A stretch of 64,000 bases of DNA from GCA-2401155 sp045047085 (GCA_045047085.1 JASFYT010000031.1:7809-71808), one strand, 5' to 3'. Counted from the first letter of the stretch, positions 9,467-18,485 are shown. Numbers and translations are program-made. The notes: generated by a model not told the origin, from the sequence alone.

Positions 9467-9916
9467 TCAGAATGAGTCCAACTTAAAAGGCTCCATTCCT
9501 TGGCGGGCAAGTTCGTCTGCTCTTTCATTTTCCGGGTGGCCATTGTGGCCTTTAACCCAGTGCCATTCGACTTCGTGATGGCCCAATGCCTCTTCCAGAG
9601 CTTGCCATAATTCGATGTTTTTAACCGGTTTTTTGTTGGCTGTACGCCAACCGTTTTTCTTCCAGTTTTTGATCCAGCCTGTAATGCCTCCGCGCACATA
9701 CTGCGAATCTGTATAGAGGTCTACATGGCATTGTTTTTTCAATGCGATTAACGATTCGATTGCCGCCTGTAATTCCATCCTGTTATTGGTGGTTTCCTCG
9801 GCTCCGCCGGAGAGTTCTTTTTCATGGTCGCCAAACCGCAATAATGCACCCCAGCCACCGGGACCGGGATTGCCAGAACACGCTCCATCAGTCCAAATTT
9901 TCACACGTTCGATCAT
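9467..9916 (-). CDS. rnhA: Ribonuclease HI
   Basis: A 149-residue enzyme cleaving the RNA strand of RNA/DNA hybrids. The catalytic carboxylates are visible in order: IWTDGACSGNPGPGGWG (first Asp), NRMELQAAI (Glu), LYTDSQYV (second Asp) and NERADELAR (last Asp), with the basic KNWKKNGWRTANKKPVKN handle typical of the E. coli-like form. The ATG at 9916 overlaps the thrB stop by one base (TAATG), so translation is coupled to thrB. The frame is open upstream to 10093, but that lies inside thrB and is not a real start. Confidence 0.97.
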   Translation of the reverse strand: MIERVKIWTDGACSGNPGPGGWGALLRFGDHEKELSGGAEETTNNRMELQAAIESLIALKKQCHVDLYTDSQYVRGGITGWIKNWKKNGWRTANKKPVKNIELWQALEEALGHHEVEWHWVKGHNGHPENERADELARQGMEPFKLDSF

Positions 9917-10896
9917 TAAAGCCCTGCCTCTTTGGCGCTCAAACCGTAGGATTGAGTCTGTTTGATAGTTTGATGAAACCGAAGTTTCTCGATATATTCG
10001 TCGGGCATTTTGGGAACGACCAATGCACCGGGTGGCACGTTTAGCCAGTCGTATAAGCGGGTCAACAAGAACCGCAATGCCGACCCACGACACAAAATTG
10101 GCAAGGCGTCATATTCTTCTTGAGAAAGCACCCGCTCTGACACATAACCCCGCACCAGCGCACTTGCCTTTTCCGGTTCAAAGACGTTTTGCGCATTGAA
10201 GCACCAGGCATTTATGCAAGTAGCCAGATCAAAAGCCAGCAAGTCATTGCAGGCGAAATAGAAATCGATAAAACCAGAAAGTTGCTCTTTCAAAAAAAAT
10301 ACATTGTCAGGAAACAGATCAGCATGGATGATCCCGTCTGGTAGTGTTATCGGCCAGTTTTTTTCAAGGAAATCAAGTTCCTTTGAAATGAAACTCACCA
10401 GACCGTCCTGCACTTCATTTGCCCGCTCACCAGAAGCTTCAAATAACGGTCGCCAGTTCTCCAAGGTCAAAGCATTTTTGCGGTGAATTTCGAAGTCACT
10501 GGCCAGCATATGCATTTGGCCAAGTGCTATTCCAACCTGATGACAGCTTTTAACCTTGGGTTTACTGACCGACAAGCCGTCGAGAAAACTGATGATTGCA
10601 GACGGTCTACCTGCCAATGTACCGAGGGTCTCGCCGGTTTTCATGGCAATGGGTCTTGGGCAGGAAAAGCCTGCATCAGCTAAATGTTCCTTCAAACCCA
10701 AAAAGAATGGAAGGTCTTTTACAGCTACCCTCTTTTCGTAGAGCGTCAGGATGAAGGGACCATTGTCCGTAGTGATCAAAAAATTTGAATTTTCCACACC
10801 CTCGGCAATGCCCTTAACGGAATGCAATTCGCCTATATCGTAAAGGCGAAGATAGTCAGCCAGATCCGTATCTGATATTTCTGTATAAACTGCCAC
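9916..10896 (-). CDS. thrB: Homoserine kinase (type II, APH-like)
   Basis: A 326-residue kinase phosphorylating homoserine to O-phosphohomoserine, the substrate of ThrC. It is the aminoglycoside-phosphotransferase-like ThrB of alphaproteobacteria, not the GHMP type. Visible: MAVYTEISDTDLADYLRLYD at the start, GIAEGVENSNFLITT (nucleotide loop), FILTLYEKRV (ATP lysine region), and IIHADLFPDNVFF (catalytic loop H-x-D-x4-N) followed by GFIDFYFACND (metal-binding Asp). Three bases separate it from ispH upstream and it shares a base with rnhA downstream, so these are one transcript. Confidence 0.96.
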   Translation of the reverse strand: MAVYTEISDTDLADYLRLYDIGELHSVKGIAEGVENSNFLITTDNGPFILTLYEKRVAVKDLPFFLGLKEHLADAGFSCPRPIAMKTGETLGTLAGRPSAIISFLDGLSVSKPKVKSCHQVGIALGQMHMLASDFEIHRKNALTLENWRPLFEASGERANEVQDGLVSFISKELDFLEKNWPITLPDGIIHADLFPDNVFFLKEQLSGFIDFYFACNDLLAFDLATCINAWCFNAQNVFEPEKASALVRGYVSERVLSQEEYDALPILCRGSALRFLLTRLYDWLNVPPGALVVPKMPDEYIEKLRFHQTIKQTQSYGLSAKEAGL

Positions 10897-10899
10897 TGT

Positions 10900-11913
10900 T
10901 TAATCTCCATTCACAAAGGCCATATCTGCCTTTGCCAATGTGACGTCACGAATTTCGCGTGGTAGAGGGAAATTTTCTGTTTCCTGAACGGTTTCCACAA
11001 GATCAAGCTTCATCGCGAAACGCTTGCGAAAAGACTCAATTATTTCATTGACCAAAATTTCGGGCGCGGATGCTCCTGCGGAAAGACCTATAATTTTTGC
11101 GCCCTCAATTTCACACCATGGGATTTCGGAGGCGCTTTGAACCAGAAGGGCGCGTTTGGCTCCAGCTTTGATGGCTACTTCCACCAGACGCTTCGAATTA
11201 GAAGAATTTGGCGCACCAACGATGAGGAAATGATCGGCATTTTCTGCGGCCAGCTTCACCACGTCCTGACGGTTGGTGGTGGCATAGCAAATGGAATCGG
11301 AGACAGGCGCCTCAAGTGCTGGAAATCGTTCTTCAAGGCAATTCAGCACATCCATCATGTCGTCCATGGAAAGGGTTGTCTGGGTTACATATCCAAGTTG
11401 ACTGGGGTCGCTTGGTTGCAAACGCTTAGCATCTTCCATTGTGTCGACCAATGTCATGGTGCCGGGGGGCATTTGCCCTATTGTGCCGATAACTTCCGGG
11501 TGCCCCTTATGGCCCACCAGCAACACATGACGGCCTTTACGCATATGGCGCAGGGCTTGCTTATGAACCTTAGAGACCAATGGGCAAGTTGCATCCAGAT
11601 AGAACAAATTTTTGGATTCCGCGTCTTTTGGTACAGATTTTGGAACGCCGTGGGCTGAAAATATTACCGGCTGGTTTGTTGGTGGAATTTCATCAAGTTC
11701 TTTAACAAAAACCGCGCCGAGATTTTCCAAACCTTCCACTACATATCGGTTGTGAACGATTTCATGGCGGACATATACCGGCGCACCGTATTTTTTTAAC
11801 GCTACGATCACCATCTGGATAGCGCGATCAACGCCTGCGCAAAAGCCACGCGGACCGCAGAGGCGCAACGTTAGATCACTCTTGCCATTAGTCTGTTTGC
11901 CGGATTCGCTCAC
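10900..11913 (-). CDS. ispH: 4-hydroxy-3-methylbut-2-enyl diphosphate reductase
   Basis: A 337-residue [4Fe-4S] enzyme making IPP and DMAPP from HMBPP, last step of the methylerythritol phosphate route. The three cluster cysteines are in LCGPRGFCAGVDRAI, DATCPLVSKVH and DSICYATTNRQ; the catalytic glutamate/His/Thr residues sit in HEIVHN and similar blocks. I chose GTG 11913 because GGAGAAAACC precedes it and homologues start close to LTLRLCGPRG; the frame runs up to a TTG at 11964, which lacks such a site. It sits between surf1 and thrB in a tightly packed minus-strand operon. Confidence 0.95.
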   Translation of the reverse strand: MSESGKQTNGKSDLTLRLCGPRGFCAGVDRAIQMVIVALKKYGAPVYVRHEIVHNRYVVEGLENLGAVFVKELDEIPPTNQPVIFSAHGVPKSVPKDAESKNLFYLDATCPLVSKVHKQALRHMRKGRHVLLVGHKGHPEVIGTIGQMPPGTMTLVDTMEDAKRLQPSDPSQLGYVTQTTLSMDDMMDVLNCLEERFPALEAPVSDSICYATTNRQDVVKLAAENADHFLIVGAPNSSNSKRLVEVAIKAGAKRALLVQSASEIPWCEIEGAKIIGLSAGASAPEILVNEIIESFRKRFAMKLDLVETVQETENFPLPREIRDVTLAKADMAFVNGD

Positions 11914-11967
11914 GCGGTTTTCTCCAATGAAATCATATCGGGAATAAAGGGTGAGTTGCCCCAAGTG

Positions 11968-12732
11968 TCAAGCATCGTTGTCGGATTTGCTTTTTCTGTT
12001 GGACCAAAGGAAAAACCCACTTACGAGCACAAGGCCGAATGCAAGCCCGTACCATGTGACTGCATATTGAAGATGGTTATTTGGAAATGATACTCTTGTG
12101 GTCCCGCCCCTGGGGTAGCCGCCGGGAATTTTACCCTCGCCCGCATCGATGAAGAACGGGACAACATTATTGGCATTCTGCTCCATTTTTGCGGCCATGG
12201 CAGGCAAATCTTTCCAAAAGAAAATATTTGCCGTGATGTCATTTTCGGGCATGAAGGAATTTGGCTTTTCAGATGGCGGCGTTCGGGCTAGGCCGGTAAT
12301 GGATTGGATACCTGTCACCTGCCCTTTGGCGCGGGTTGCTGGCTCGCGATAGGGTTCAGGCACGAAGCCACGATTCACCAGCACCACCAAGCCGCCATCG
12401 GTTTTTAATGGTGTGAAAACATTCCAGCCAACCACACCAGAATTGGTGTTGTAATAATATGCTTCATTGTCATGGTCGAAAATGCCGGTGACGGTAACCG
12501 TGCGGTAATCAACATCTTTGCCGTTTTTCTGAATGGCTTGCATTTCGCGAAGGGAAACTGGATTTGATGCCATGCGTTGATCAATTTGTGCGACCAACGT
12601 TTCCTTCCATTCCAGCCTTTGCACCTGCCAATTACCCAGAAAACAGAGGGTGACGAAGGATGCGAGGGACAATACGGCCATGGCCCATTTGGCTAAACGA
12701 TTTTTTGCCATGTTTCTCTTAGGTTGGTCCAT
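11968..12732 (-). CDS. SURF1 family cytochrome oxidase assembly protein
   Basis: A 254-residue inner-membrane protein with the SURF1 layout: an N-terminal helix (WAMAVLSLASFVTLCFLGNWQ, with the family's LGxWQ-like end LGNWQVQRLEWK), a large periplasmic domain with VTVTGIFDHD, GWNVFTPL, VLVNRGFVP, and a C-terminal helix preceded by HLQYAVTWYGLA. It assists heme a insertion or stability in aa3 oxidase, fitting its place directly after ctaE and DUF983. ATG 12732 overlaps closely with the upstream stop at 12736; ATG 12711 (MAKNRLAK) is an alternative start. Confidence 0.94.
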   Translation of the reverse strand: MDQPKRNMAKNRLAKWAMAVLSLASFVTLCFLGNWQVQRLEWKETLVAQIDQRMASNPVSLREMQAIQKNGKDVDYRTVTVTGIFDHDNEAYYYNTNSGVVGWNVFTPLKTDGGLVVLVNRGFVPEPYREPATRAKGQVTGIQSITGLARTPPSEKPNSFMPENDITANIFFWKDLPAMAAKMEQNANNVVPFFIDAGEGKIPGGYPRGGTTRVSFPNNHLQYAVTWYGLAFGLVLVSGFFLWSNRKSKSDNDA

Positions 12733-12735
12733 GTT

Positions 12736-13137
12736 CTAAGTTTCGTCGCTGTCGTCAGCCAGCGTACCTTGTTTTGCGTCTGTATTGAATTGCAGGGCAA
12801 TCATAAAGCCCTTGCTGATGCGCAGGGTCCAGAGGCATGAGAAGATGATGACCGGCCCCCACAGGATGACATGCACCCAAATTGGCGGGTGAAACATATT
12901 GTCAAAAGCCAACGCCGCCCCCAGAAGAACAAACCCCATGATCATAATGACAAAAACTGCAGGCCCGTCACCAGAATCAATAAAAGAGTAATCAAGCTTA
13001 CAGTTCATGCATTCCTTCGCGGGTTTTAGAACACCCGCAAATAAACGACCTTGTCCACACCTTGGACAAGTGCCTTTTAGCCCGACGGTGACGGGCGATA
13101 CTGGCGGATAGAGTGCCTTGTCGTGGGAACTGGCCAT
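12736..13137 (-). CDS. DUF983 family membrane protein
   Basis: A 133-residue protein with an N-terminal rubredoxin-like pair of CxxC motifs (TCPRCGQGRLF and ECMNCKLDY) that probably binds a metal, then D.GDGPAVFVIMIMGF, two transmembrane helices and the conserved W..VI.W.P.....L..LR..KG pattern. DUF983 genes are regularly found in alphaproteobacterial cytochrome oxidase operons; the role is unknown. The ATG at 13137 has AGGATTTATT upstream; the frame extends to 13158. A hairpin terminator (13164-13190) separates it from ctaE, so its expression depends on read-through or a separate promoter. Confidence 0.9.
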   Translation of the reverse strand: MASSHDKALYPPVSPVTVGLKGTCPRCGQGRLFAGVLKPAKECMNCKLDYSFIDSGDGPAVFVIMIMGFVLLGAALAFDNMFHPPIWVHVILWGPVIIFSCLWTLRISKGFMIALQFNTDAKQGTLADDSDET

Positions 13138-13163
13138 AATAAATCCTGATACTACCAATAGAA

Positions 13164-13190
13164 AAGGCGGCCAATTAGATCAGCCGCCTT
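13164..13190 (-). terminator. Hairpin terminator after ctaE
   Basis: A perfect 8-bp inverted repeat, AAGGCGGC at 13164-13171 and GCCGCCTT at 13183-13190, with an 11-base loop. Read on the minus strand it lies 24 bases after the ctaE stop and is followed by TTTTCTATTGG. It likely reduces transcription into the DUF983-surf1-ispH-thrB-rnhA genes, separating structural oxidase genes from the downstream cluster. Confidence 0.7.
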
Positions 13191-13213
13191 CGAAACCTTA
13201 ACTTTGTCGTAGA

Positions 13214-14092
13214 CTAGCCGTGCGCCAATGTTGCTCCCCATGAAGCCCAGATATAGATGGAGAAGAACAGGAACAACCAGACCACATCCACGAAGTGCCA
13301 ATACCATGCGGCAGCTTCAAAACCGAAGTGCTTCTCAGGTTTGAAATGACCAGACATTGCACGGAACAGGCAGACCAGAAGGAAGATCGTGCCAACCAAT
13401 ACATGGAAACCGTGAAAGCCGGTTGCCATGAAGAAGGTCGCGCCATAGATGGACTCCTTAAAATCGAACGGTGCATAAGCATATTCATATGCCTGAACAC
13501 CAGAGAATAAAACGCCAAGAACTACTGTGATAAACAGCATGCCTTTCAGCATGCCGCGTTCGTCATGTATCAAGGCATGGTGTGCCCACGTCACTGTGGT
13601 GCCTGAAAGCAACAGGATAACCGTGTTGAACAGAGGCAGGTGCATGGGGTCCAATACTTCAATGCCAACTGGCGGCCATTGACCACCGGTGTATTCAACC
13701 CGTGCATATTGTGCGGCCTCATTGGCAAACAGGCTTGCATCGAAGAATGCCCAAAACCAAGCAACGAAGAACATGATCTCGGAGGCAATGAACAAAATCA
13801 TGCCGTAGCGCAAGTGCATCTGCACCACTGGGGTATGATCGCCTGCGTGGCTTTCCTTGATGGTATCACTCCACCAGGCAAACATGGTATAAAGCACGAG
13901 AGCTACACCGATGTAGAATAGCCATGGATTAGCCAAATCAACGCCACCGAGCATGAAGACATCTTCATTGAGATAACGCATGCCCGCAATGGCACCAATC
14001 GCCATTGTGAATGCGCCGATACCACCAATCAGTGGCCAAGGACTTGGATCCACAATGTGATAGTCGTGATCGACGTTATGACCATCTGACAT
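13214..14092 (-). CDS. ctaE: Cytochrome c oxidase subunit III (aa3 type)
   Basis: A 292-residue seven-helix subunit III of aa3 oxidase. Seen: HDYHIVDPSPWPLIGG at the start, RYGMILFIASEIMFFVAWFWAFF (with the conserved SE...F), GTTVTWAHHALIH, ATGFHGFHVLVGTIFL and AAAWYWHFVDVVWLFLF at the end, all diagnostic. The ATG at 14092 follows CAGGAGAATATC; the open frame upstream to 14140 is non-coding. The gene follows ctaG after 56 bases and ends before a hairpin terminator. Confidence 0.97.
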   Translation of the reverse strand: MSDGHNVDHDYHIVDPSPWPLIGGIGAFTMAIGAIAGMRYLNEDVFMLGGVDLANPWLFYIGVALVLYTMFAWWSDTIKESHAGDHTPVVQMHLRYGMILFIASEIMFFVAWFWAFFDASLFANEAAQYARVEYTGGQWPPVGIEVLDPMHLPLFNTVILLLSGTTVTWAHHALIHDERGMLKGMLFITVVLGVLFSGVQAYEYAYAPFDFKESIYGATFFMATGFHGFHVLVGTIFLLVCLFRAMSGHFKPEKHFGFEAAAWYWHFVDVVWLFLFFSIYIWASWGATLAHG

Positions 14093-14148
14093 GATATTCT
14101 CCTGTATTATCGTTTGTATTTCCGCTTTTTTTGGAAACACAATTCTGA

Positions 14149-14778
14149 TTATAATTTGTTGTCCGTACCATCAACAATCTGATTGGCGCTGGATAGCTGT
14201 TCGGGCGCGTCTGATTCTGATGGAAAGAAAGTGTATGAAAGTGTGACTGATTTAATTGATTTCAAAAATTCTTCCTGATCAAGATCTGGATCAATGAAGA
14301 ACACCACCGGCATATCAAGTTTGCCGTGCGGTTCAATTTTCGTATCGGTGAAGCAAAAGCATTCGATCTTGTTGAAGTAGGCCCCCATTGCTTGCGGCGT
14401 CACGTTGAAGGTCGCTGTACCTGTAAGCGGCTTATCCGACAGGTTTTCGGCAATGTAGGAGATTTGTTTCAATTCGCCCAATTTAACTTTAACCCGTCGC
14501 TGAACCGGTTTGAAACTCCAGTCGAGGCCGGAGGTCATGTTAGCGTCAAAAATTACCGTGATTTCACGATCGAGAATTTTGATGCCATCAATGTTGTCAA
14601 CACGCTGGGTGGTGCCGCCAAAGCCAGTTACCTGACAAAATATCTTGTAAAGAGGTACAGCGGCATAGGCCATTCCACCCATTCCAAACACAAGCCCAAG
14701 GCAAATGGCACCAATGCGCAAGTTTTTTGCACTGCCTTTATCCGTTGGTGTTTTCCGATTTGCCAAATTCTGTTCCAA
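14149..14778 (-). CDS. ctaG: Cytochrome c oxidase assembly protein CtaG (copper delivery to CuB)
   Basis: About 209 residues: one N-terminal transmembrane helix (AICLGLVFGMGGMAYAAVPLYKIFC) with the Cys used for copper transfer at its periplasmic end, then FGGTTQRVD and a soluble domain containing ECFCFTD, the Cox11/CtaG copper motif CFCF. It inserts copper into the CuB site of subunit I. No in-frame ATG exists before the helix; I chose the TTG at 14778, one base after the upstream coxF stop, but another TTG at 14811 inside coxF is possible. Start confidence is low, identity high. Confidence 0.93.
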   Translation of the reverse strand: MEQNLANRKTPTDKGSAKNLRIGAICLGLVFGMGGMAYAAVPLYKIFCQVTGFGGTTQRVDNIDGIKILDREITVIFDANMTSGLDWSFKPVQRRVKVKLGELKQISYIAENLSDKPLTGTATFNVTPQAMGAYFNKIECFCFTDTKIEPHGKLDMPVVFFIDPDLDQEEFLKSIKSVTLSYTFFPSESDAPEQLSSANQIVDGTDNKL

Positions 14779-14779
14779 G

Positions 14780-14965
14780 TTACATCGCCCGTTCAAGAAT
14801 TTCCGGGCCAAACTTCACTACGGTTGCGCCGTAGAAAAGGATAACCAATCCACCAAGCACCAAACCAATCGCTATATTGCGAGCGCGCTGGGATTTTTTC
14901 TGGGCATCGGTTAGGACAATACCTTCTTCGTGCATTACTTCATTTTTCATATTTTTATCACTCAT
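14780..14965 (-). CDS. Small single-helix membrane protein of the cox operon (CoxF-like)
   Basis: A 61-residue protein: charged N-terminus (MSDKNMKNEVMHEEGIVLT), a QKKSQRARN basic stretch, then one transmembrane helix (AIGLVLGGLVILFYGATVV) and a short tail. Rhizobial oxidase operons carry a protein of this size and design between ctaB and ctaG, often labelled CoxF. Its ATG overlaps the ctaB stop by one base (TAATG), and ctaG starts right after its stop. Function not established; an assembly or structural role in the aa3 complex is inferred from position only. Confidence 0.8.
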   Translation of the reverse strand: MSDKNMKNEVMHEEGIVLTDAQKKSQRARNIAIGLVLGGLVILFYGATVVKFGPEILERAM

Positions 14966-15897
14966 TATGCCATCACCCTTGCAATAATCGCCTCAACCAA
15001 AAGAGCCGAGAACACGAGGAAAAGATAAAGAATTGAAAAACCAAAAAGCTTTTTGGCCGGTCCATTTGTTTCACTGTCAGATGGCATCGTCCAGACATCA
15101 TAAGAATACTTAATGAAGACCGCGCCTAGTAGAGCTGAAACGACGCCATAGCCAGTGCTGGCAAATCCGATAACCCAAGGCATCACACCAGAGATTGCGG
15201 TTAAAAACGCGTAGCCTAGTATCTGATTTTGAGTGGAACGTTCACCTTTGACATTAGGCATCATGGGAACGCCTGCTGCGCCATAGTCGCTTTTTTTGAA
15301 CAATGCCAACGCCCAAAAATGTGGAGGAGTCCACAAAAAGATTATCGCGAAAAGTGCAAAACTCTCAATCGAAGCATTGCCTGTGACTGCTGCCCAACCG
15401 ATCATCGGGGGAAATGCGCCTGCTGCACCGCCGATGACGATGTTTTGCGGTGTCGAACGCTTCAACCACATGGTGTAAAAAACGGCATAATAAAAAATTG
15501 TAAATGCGAGGAACGCCGCCGAGAACCAGTTTACCAAGCTTCCCATCACCAGAACGGACATAAATGAAAGGGTAAGTCCAAAGCCAAGTGCTTCATTTTT
15601 TGTGATGCGACCCGCCGGAATTGGGCGGTTTGCAGTGCGTGTCATGACCTTATCAATATCGGCATCATACCACATATTGAGCGCACCGGAAGCGCCAGCT
15701 CCAACAGTGATACACAGGATTGCAATGAACCCAATGAACGGATTGATGTCGCCAGGGGCCACAACCAGACCCACCAGTGCCGTAAATACAACCAGTGACA
15801 TTACACGTGGCTTCAGCAGGGCAATATAGTCCGCTGGCGTTGCATCTGAAATGCGAACGCCCTGATCGGCTAAAGATTTATTTTCCAGCGTAGCCAT
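14965..15897 (-). CDS. ctaB: Protoheme IX farnesyltransferase (heme O synthase)
   Basis: A 310-residue polytopic UbiA-family enzyme attaching a farnesyl group to heme b to give heme O, precursor of heme a. It has the prenyl-diphosphate aspartate motif NMWYDADIDKVMTRTANRPIPAG and the second conserved block YTMWLKRSTPQNIVIGGAAGAFPPMIGW, both specific to CyoE/CtaB. Nine or so hydrophobic helices are visible. The heme A synthase gene ctaA is not in this window. It follows ctaD after a hairpin terminator and overlaps coxF. Confidence 0.97.
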   Translation of the reverse strand: MATLENKSLADQGVRISDATPADYIALLKPRVMSLVVFTALVGLVVAPGDINPFIGFIAILCITVGAGASGALNMWYDADIDKVMTRTANRPIPAGRITKNEALGFGLTLSFMSVLVMGSLVNWFSAAFLAFTIFYYAVFYTMWLKRSTPQNIVIGGAAGAFPPMIGWAAVTGNASIESFALFAIIFLWTPPHFWALALFKKSDYGAAGVPMMPNVKGERSTQNQILGYAFLTAISGVMPWVIGFASTGYGVVSALLGAVFIKYSYDVWTMPSDSETNGPAKKLFGFSILYLFLVFSALLVEAIIARVMA

Positions 15898-15947
15898 TAC
15901 GATAATGCCTGTCTAAACAATTACTCTAATTTTTGAACCTTAAAATG

Positions 15948-15970
15948 AAACGCCGGAGTTGCCGGCGTTT
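15948..15970 (-). terminator. Hairpin terminator after ctaD
   Basis: A perfect 9-bp stem, AAACGCCGG (15948-15956) and CCGGCGTTT (15962-15970), with a 5-base loop, lies 14 bases after the ctaD stop on the minus strand. The minus-strand RNA continues CATTTTAAGG, so it is a moderate intrinsic terminator. It would make ctaC-ctaD more abundant than the assembly genes ctaB-coxF-ctaG that follow. Confidence 0.7.
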
Positions 15971-15983
15971 CACTGATTTTGAC

Positions 15984-17576
15984 TTACTTGATTTTTGGCA
16001 ATATTTCCCACTGGTGATGTGGTGGAGGAGATGACAATTGCCATTCCAGCGTAGTTGCACCTTCACCCCATGGATTATTGCCAGCAGGCCGCTTGGCCCT
16101 GAAAGCTTCAAACATGCAAATCAGGAAGACTATGACACCGATTGCTGAAATATATGAACCCCATGAAGAGACTGCATTCCAGCCAGCAAAGGCATCTGGA
16201 TAGTCAACATAACGACGAGGCATGCCAGCAAGACCGAGGAAATGCTGTGGGAAGAACAGCATGTTCACGCCGATGAAGGTGATCCAGAAGTGAGACTTGG
16301 CAAGGAATGAATTATACATATAGCCAGTCATTTTCGGGAACCAGTAATACCAGGCCGCAAAAATTGCGAACACAGCACCAAGAGACAGCACGTAATGGAA
16401 ATGCGCTACCACATAATAGGTATCGTGGAAGGCGCGATCCAGACCAGCATTTGCCAATTGGACACCAGTTACACCACCAACAGTGAACAGGAAGATGAAG
16501 CCGATTGCCCAGATCATTGGCGTACGGAATGTGATCGAACCGCCCCACATAGTGGCGATCCATGAGAAGATTTTAACACCCGTTGGAACCGCAATAACCA
16601 TGGTGGCAAATACGAAATAACGCTGGGTATCAAGGGACAAACCAACCGTATACATGTGGTGCGCCCAAACGATGAAGCCAACAGCACCAATTGCAATCAT
16701 CGCCAATGCCATTCCCATGTAACCAAAGATAGGTTTGCGTGAGAAAGTGGAGACAATGTGGCTGACTATGCCAAAGCCCGGCAAGATCAGAATGTACACT
16801 TCAGGGTGACCAAAAAACCAGAACAGATGCTGGAACAAAATAGGGTCACCACCACCGGCTGGATTAAAGAAGGCGGTATCGAAGTTACGATCTGTTAACA
16901 ACATGGTGATGCCACCTGCAAGCACAGGCAAAGACAGCACCAGCAAGAAGGCGGTAACCAGAATAGACCATGCAAACAACGGCATTTTAAACATCGTCAT
17001 GCCCGGGGCACGCATGTTGAAAATCGTGGTGATGAAGTTAATCGCACCAAGGATAGAAGAGGCACCAGCAAGATGGAGCGACAGGATTGCAAAATCCATG
17101 GCCGGTCCTGGCTGACCGGAAGTAGAAAGAGGAGGATAAATCGTCCAGCCACCACCAACACCGTTTGCACCAGCAGGACCTTCCACAAACATGGAAAGAA
17201 TAAGCAACAGCAAAGCAGGCGGCAAAAGCCAGAATGAAATATTGTTCATACGCGGAAAAGCCATATCCGGCGCACCGATCATGATCGGCACAAACCAGTT
17301 GGCAAAGCCGCCAATCAGTGCAGGCATCACCATGAAGAAGATCATGATCAGACCGTGGCCCGTTACAAACACGTTGAAGGTATGGGGATTGGAAAAGAAT
17401 TGCATCCCCGGCTCGTGTAACTCCATACGCATCGCGATAGACAGAGCACCACCAACGATGCCTGAAATGATCGCAAATATCAGGTAGAGGGTACCGATAT
17501 CCTTATGGTTGGTTGAAAGAAACCAACGCGTGAAAAAAGATGCTTTGTATTCTCCACCATGTGCAGCACTTGCCAT
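15984..17576 (-). CDS. ctaD: Cytochrome c oxidase subunit I (aa3 type)
   Basis: A 530-residue, twelve-helix catalytic subunit carrying heme a, heme a3 and CuB. Seen: FFSNPHTFNVFVTGHGLIMIFF (heme a His), QHLFWFFGHPEVYILILPGFG (CuB His and the His-Tyr pair, K-channel residues), WAHHMYTVGLSLDTQRYF (two CuB His), DTYYVVAHFHYVLSLGAVF (heme a3 and heme a His). D-channel Asn/Asp residues lie in LIGGFANWF and neighbours. ATG 17576 follows AGGAGAATACGGTC. It reduces oxygen to water while pumping protons. Second gene of the ctaCD transcript. Confidence 0.98.
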   Translation of the reverse strand: MASAAHGGEYKASFFTRWFLSTNHKDIGTLYLIFAIISGIVGGALSIAMRMELHEPGMQFFSNPHTFNVFVTGHGLIMIFFMVMPALIGGFANWFVPIMIGAPDMAFPRMNNISFWLLPPALLLLILSMFVEGPAGANGVGGGWTIYPPLSTSGQPGPAMDFAILSLHLAGASSILGAINFITTIFNMRAPGMTMFKMPLFAWSILVTAFLLVLSLPVLAGGITMLLTDRNFDTAFFNPAGGGDPILFQHLFWFFGHPEVYILILPGFGIVSHIVSTFSRKPIFGYMGMALAMIAIGAVGFIVWAHHMYTVGLSLDTQRYFVFATMVIAVPTGVKIFSWIATMWGGSITFRTPMIWAIGFIFLFTVGGVTGVQLANAGLDRAFHDTYYVVAHFHYVLSLGAVFAIFAAWYYWFPKMTGYMYNSFLAKSHFWITFIGVNMLFFPQHFLGLAGMPRRYVDYPDAFAGWNAVSSWGSYISAIGVIVFLICMFEAFRAKRPAGNNPWGEGATTLEWQLSSPPPHHQWEILPKIK

Positions 17577-17615
17577 GACCGTATTCTCCTTAGAGCTTCT
17601 TCGCCCGAAACTTAC

Positions 17616-18485
17616 TTAGTTTCCGGCAACTTTAACTGGTTTGTCGCTTGCAATGGATGCCATCAACGCTTTGTTGGCGGCTTCAACATCATCCGCGGCA
17701 GCTGATTTCCACGTGTCAAATTTTTCGCGAGAAACAACCCTGACTGCAATTGGCATGAATGCGTGATCCTTACCGCAAAGCTCGGAACACTGGCCGTAGA
17801 ACAATCCTTCGCGGTTCGCCTTGAACCATGTTTCGTTCATGCGACCCGGCACACCATCAACCTTGATGCCAAACGACGGCATGGCAAAAGAATGGATGAC
17901 ATCAGCGGCGGTTACCAAAACACGGACCATCTCGTTCACTGGCACGACAATTTCATTATCCACAGCCAGAAGTCGCGGGTAAATGGCTTTATCAGTCTTG
18001 CCAACTTCGGCGCGGTCTTCTTCCTGCAACATCACTGTATCAAAGGAAATTTCGCTACCGTCCAAATATTCAAACCCCCAATACCACTGATACCCGGTGG
18101 CCTTGATGGTCATTGCAGGTTCCTCCTGCGGCGCCAATTGACGGTTAAGTAAATCAAACGATGGAAAAGCAATCATTACCAATACGATGATTGGACCAAT
18201 GGTCCAGACTGCTTCAATGGTTGAATTGTGACTTGTTTTTGAAGGATTTGGGTTATTCTTGCGGCTGAACCGCACCATGACGTAGCCTAGCAGGATCGTC
18301 ACAAAAATTGTAATAGGCCCAATGAAATAGAATGTATAAGCATCGAACCAGTCGATGCGCTCCATCATATCACTTGCGGATGCCTGATGCCACATTTGCC
18401 ATGGCACCGGCTGATCTGCCAGCGCAGACACACTTAGCGCCATCCACGCCATTACAAATGAAAAACCTGCCGTGATAACTTTCAT
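17616..18485 (-). CDS. ctaC: Cytochrome c oxidase subunit II (aa3 type)
   Basis: A 289-residue subunit II. An N-terminal signal peptide (MKVITAGFSFVMAWMALSVSALA) is followed by two transmembrane helices and the periplasmic CuA domain: VIHSFAMPSFGIKVDGVPGR and YGQCSELCGKDHAFMPI give the two Cys, two His, Met and Glu ligands. No fused cytochrome c domain. The ATG at 18485 has ACAGGAGAAAACGTG upstream; a start at 18503 would only lengthen the leader. First gene of the oxidase operon; a TTGA-N6-TCAA site lies about 92 bases upstream (18577-18590). Confidence 0.97.
   Translation of the reverse strand: MKVITAGFSFVMAWMALSVSALADQPVPWQMWHQASASDMMERIDWFDAYTFYFIGPITIFVTILLGYVMVRFSRKNNPNPSKTSHNSTIEAVWTIGPIIVLVMIAFPSFDLLNRQLAPQEEPAMTIKATGYQWYWGFEYLDGSEISFDTVMLQEEDRAEVGKTDKAIYPRLLAVDNEIVVPVNEMVRVLVTAADVIHSFAMPSFGIKVDGVPGRMNETWFKANREGLFYGQCSELCGKDHAFMPIAVRVVSREKFDTWKSAAADDVEAANKALMASIASDKPVKVAGN

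Noticed and set aside
9037..9699. 220-codon open frame on the minus strand opposite the peroxiredoxin and rnhA
   Set aside because: It is a frame shadow: both strands here are covered by well-supported genes, and its translation is low-complexity with no recognisable domain.
11137..11658. 173-codon plus-strand frame inside ispH
   Set aside because: Lies wholly antisense to a strongly conserved ispH; no signal peptide, domain or ribosome binding site.
14780..14811. Possible frameshift joining the 61-residue CoxF-like gene to ctaG
   Set aside because: Each gene has its own family-typical length and domain, and the small protein is a known separate member of such operons; close packing explains the overlap.
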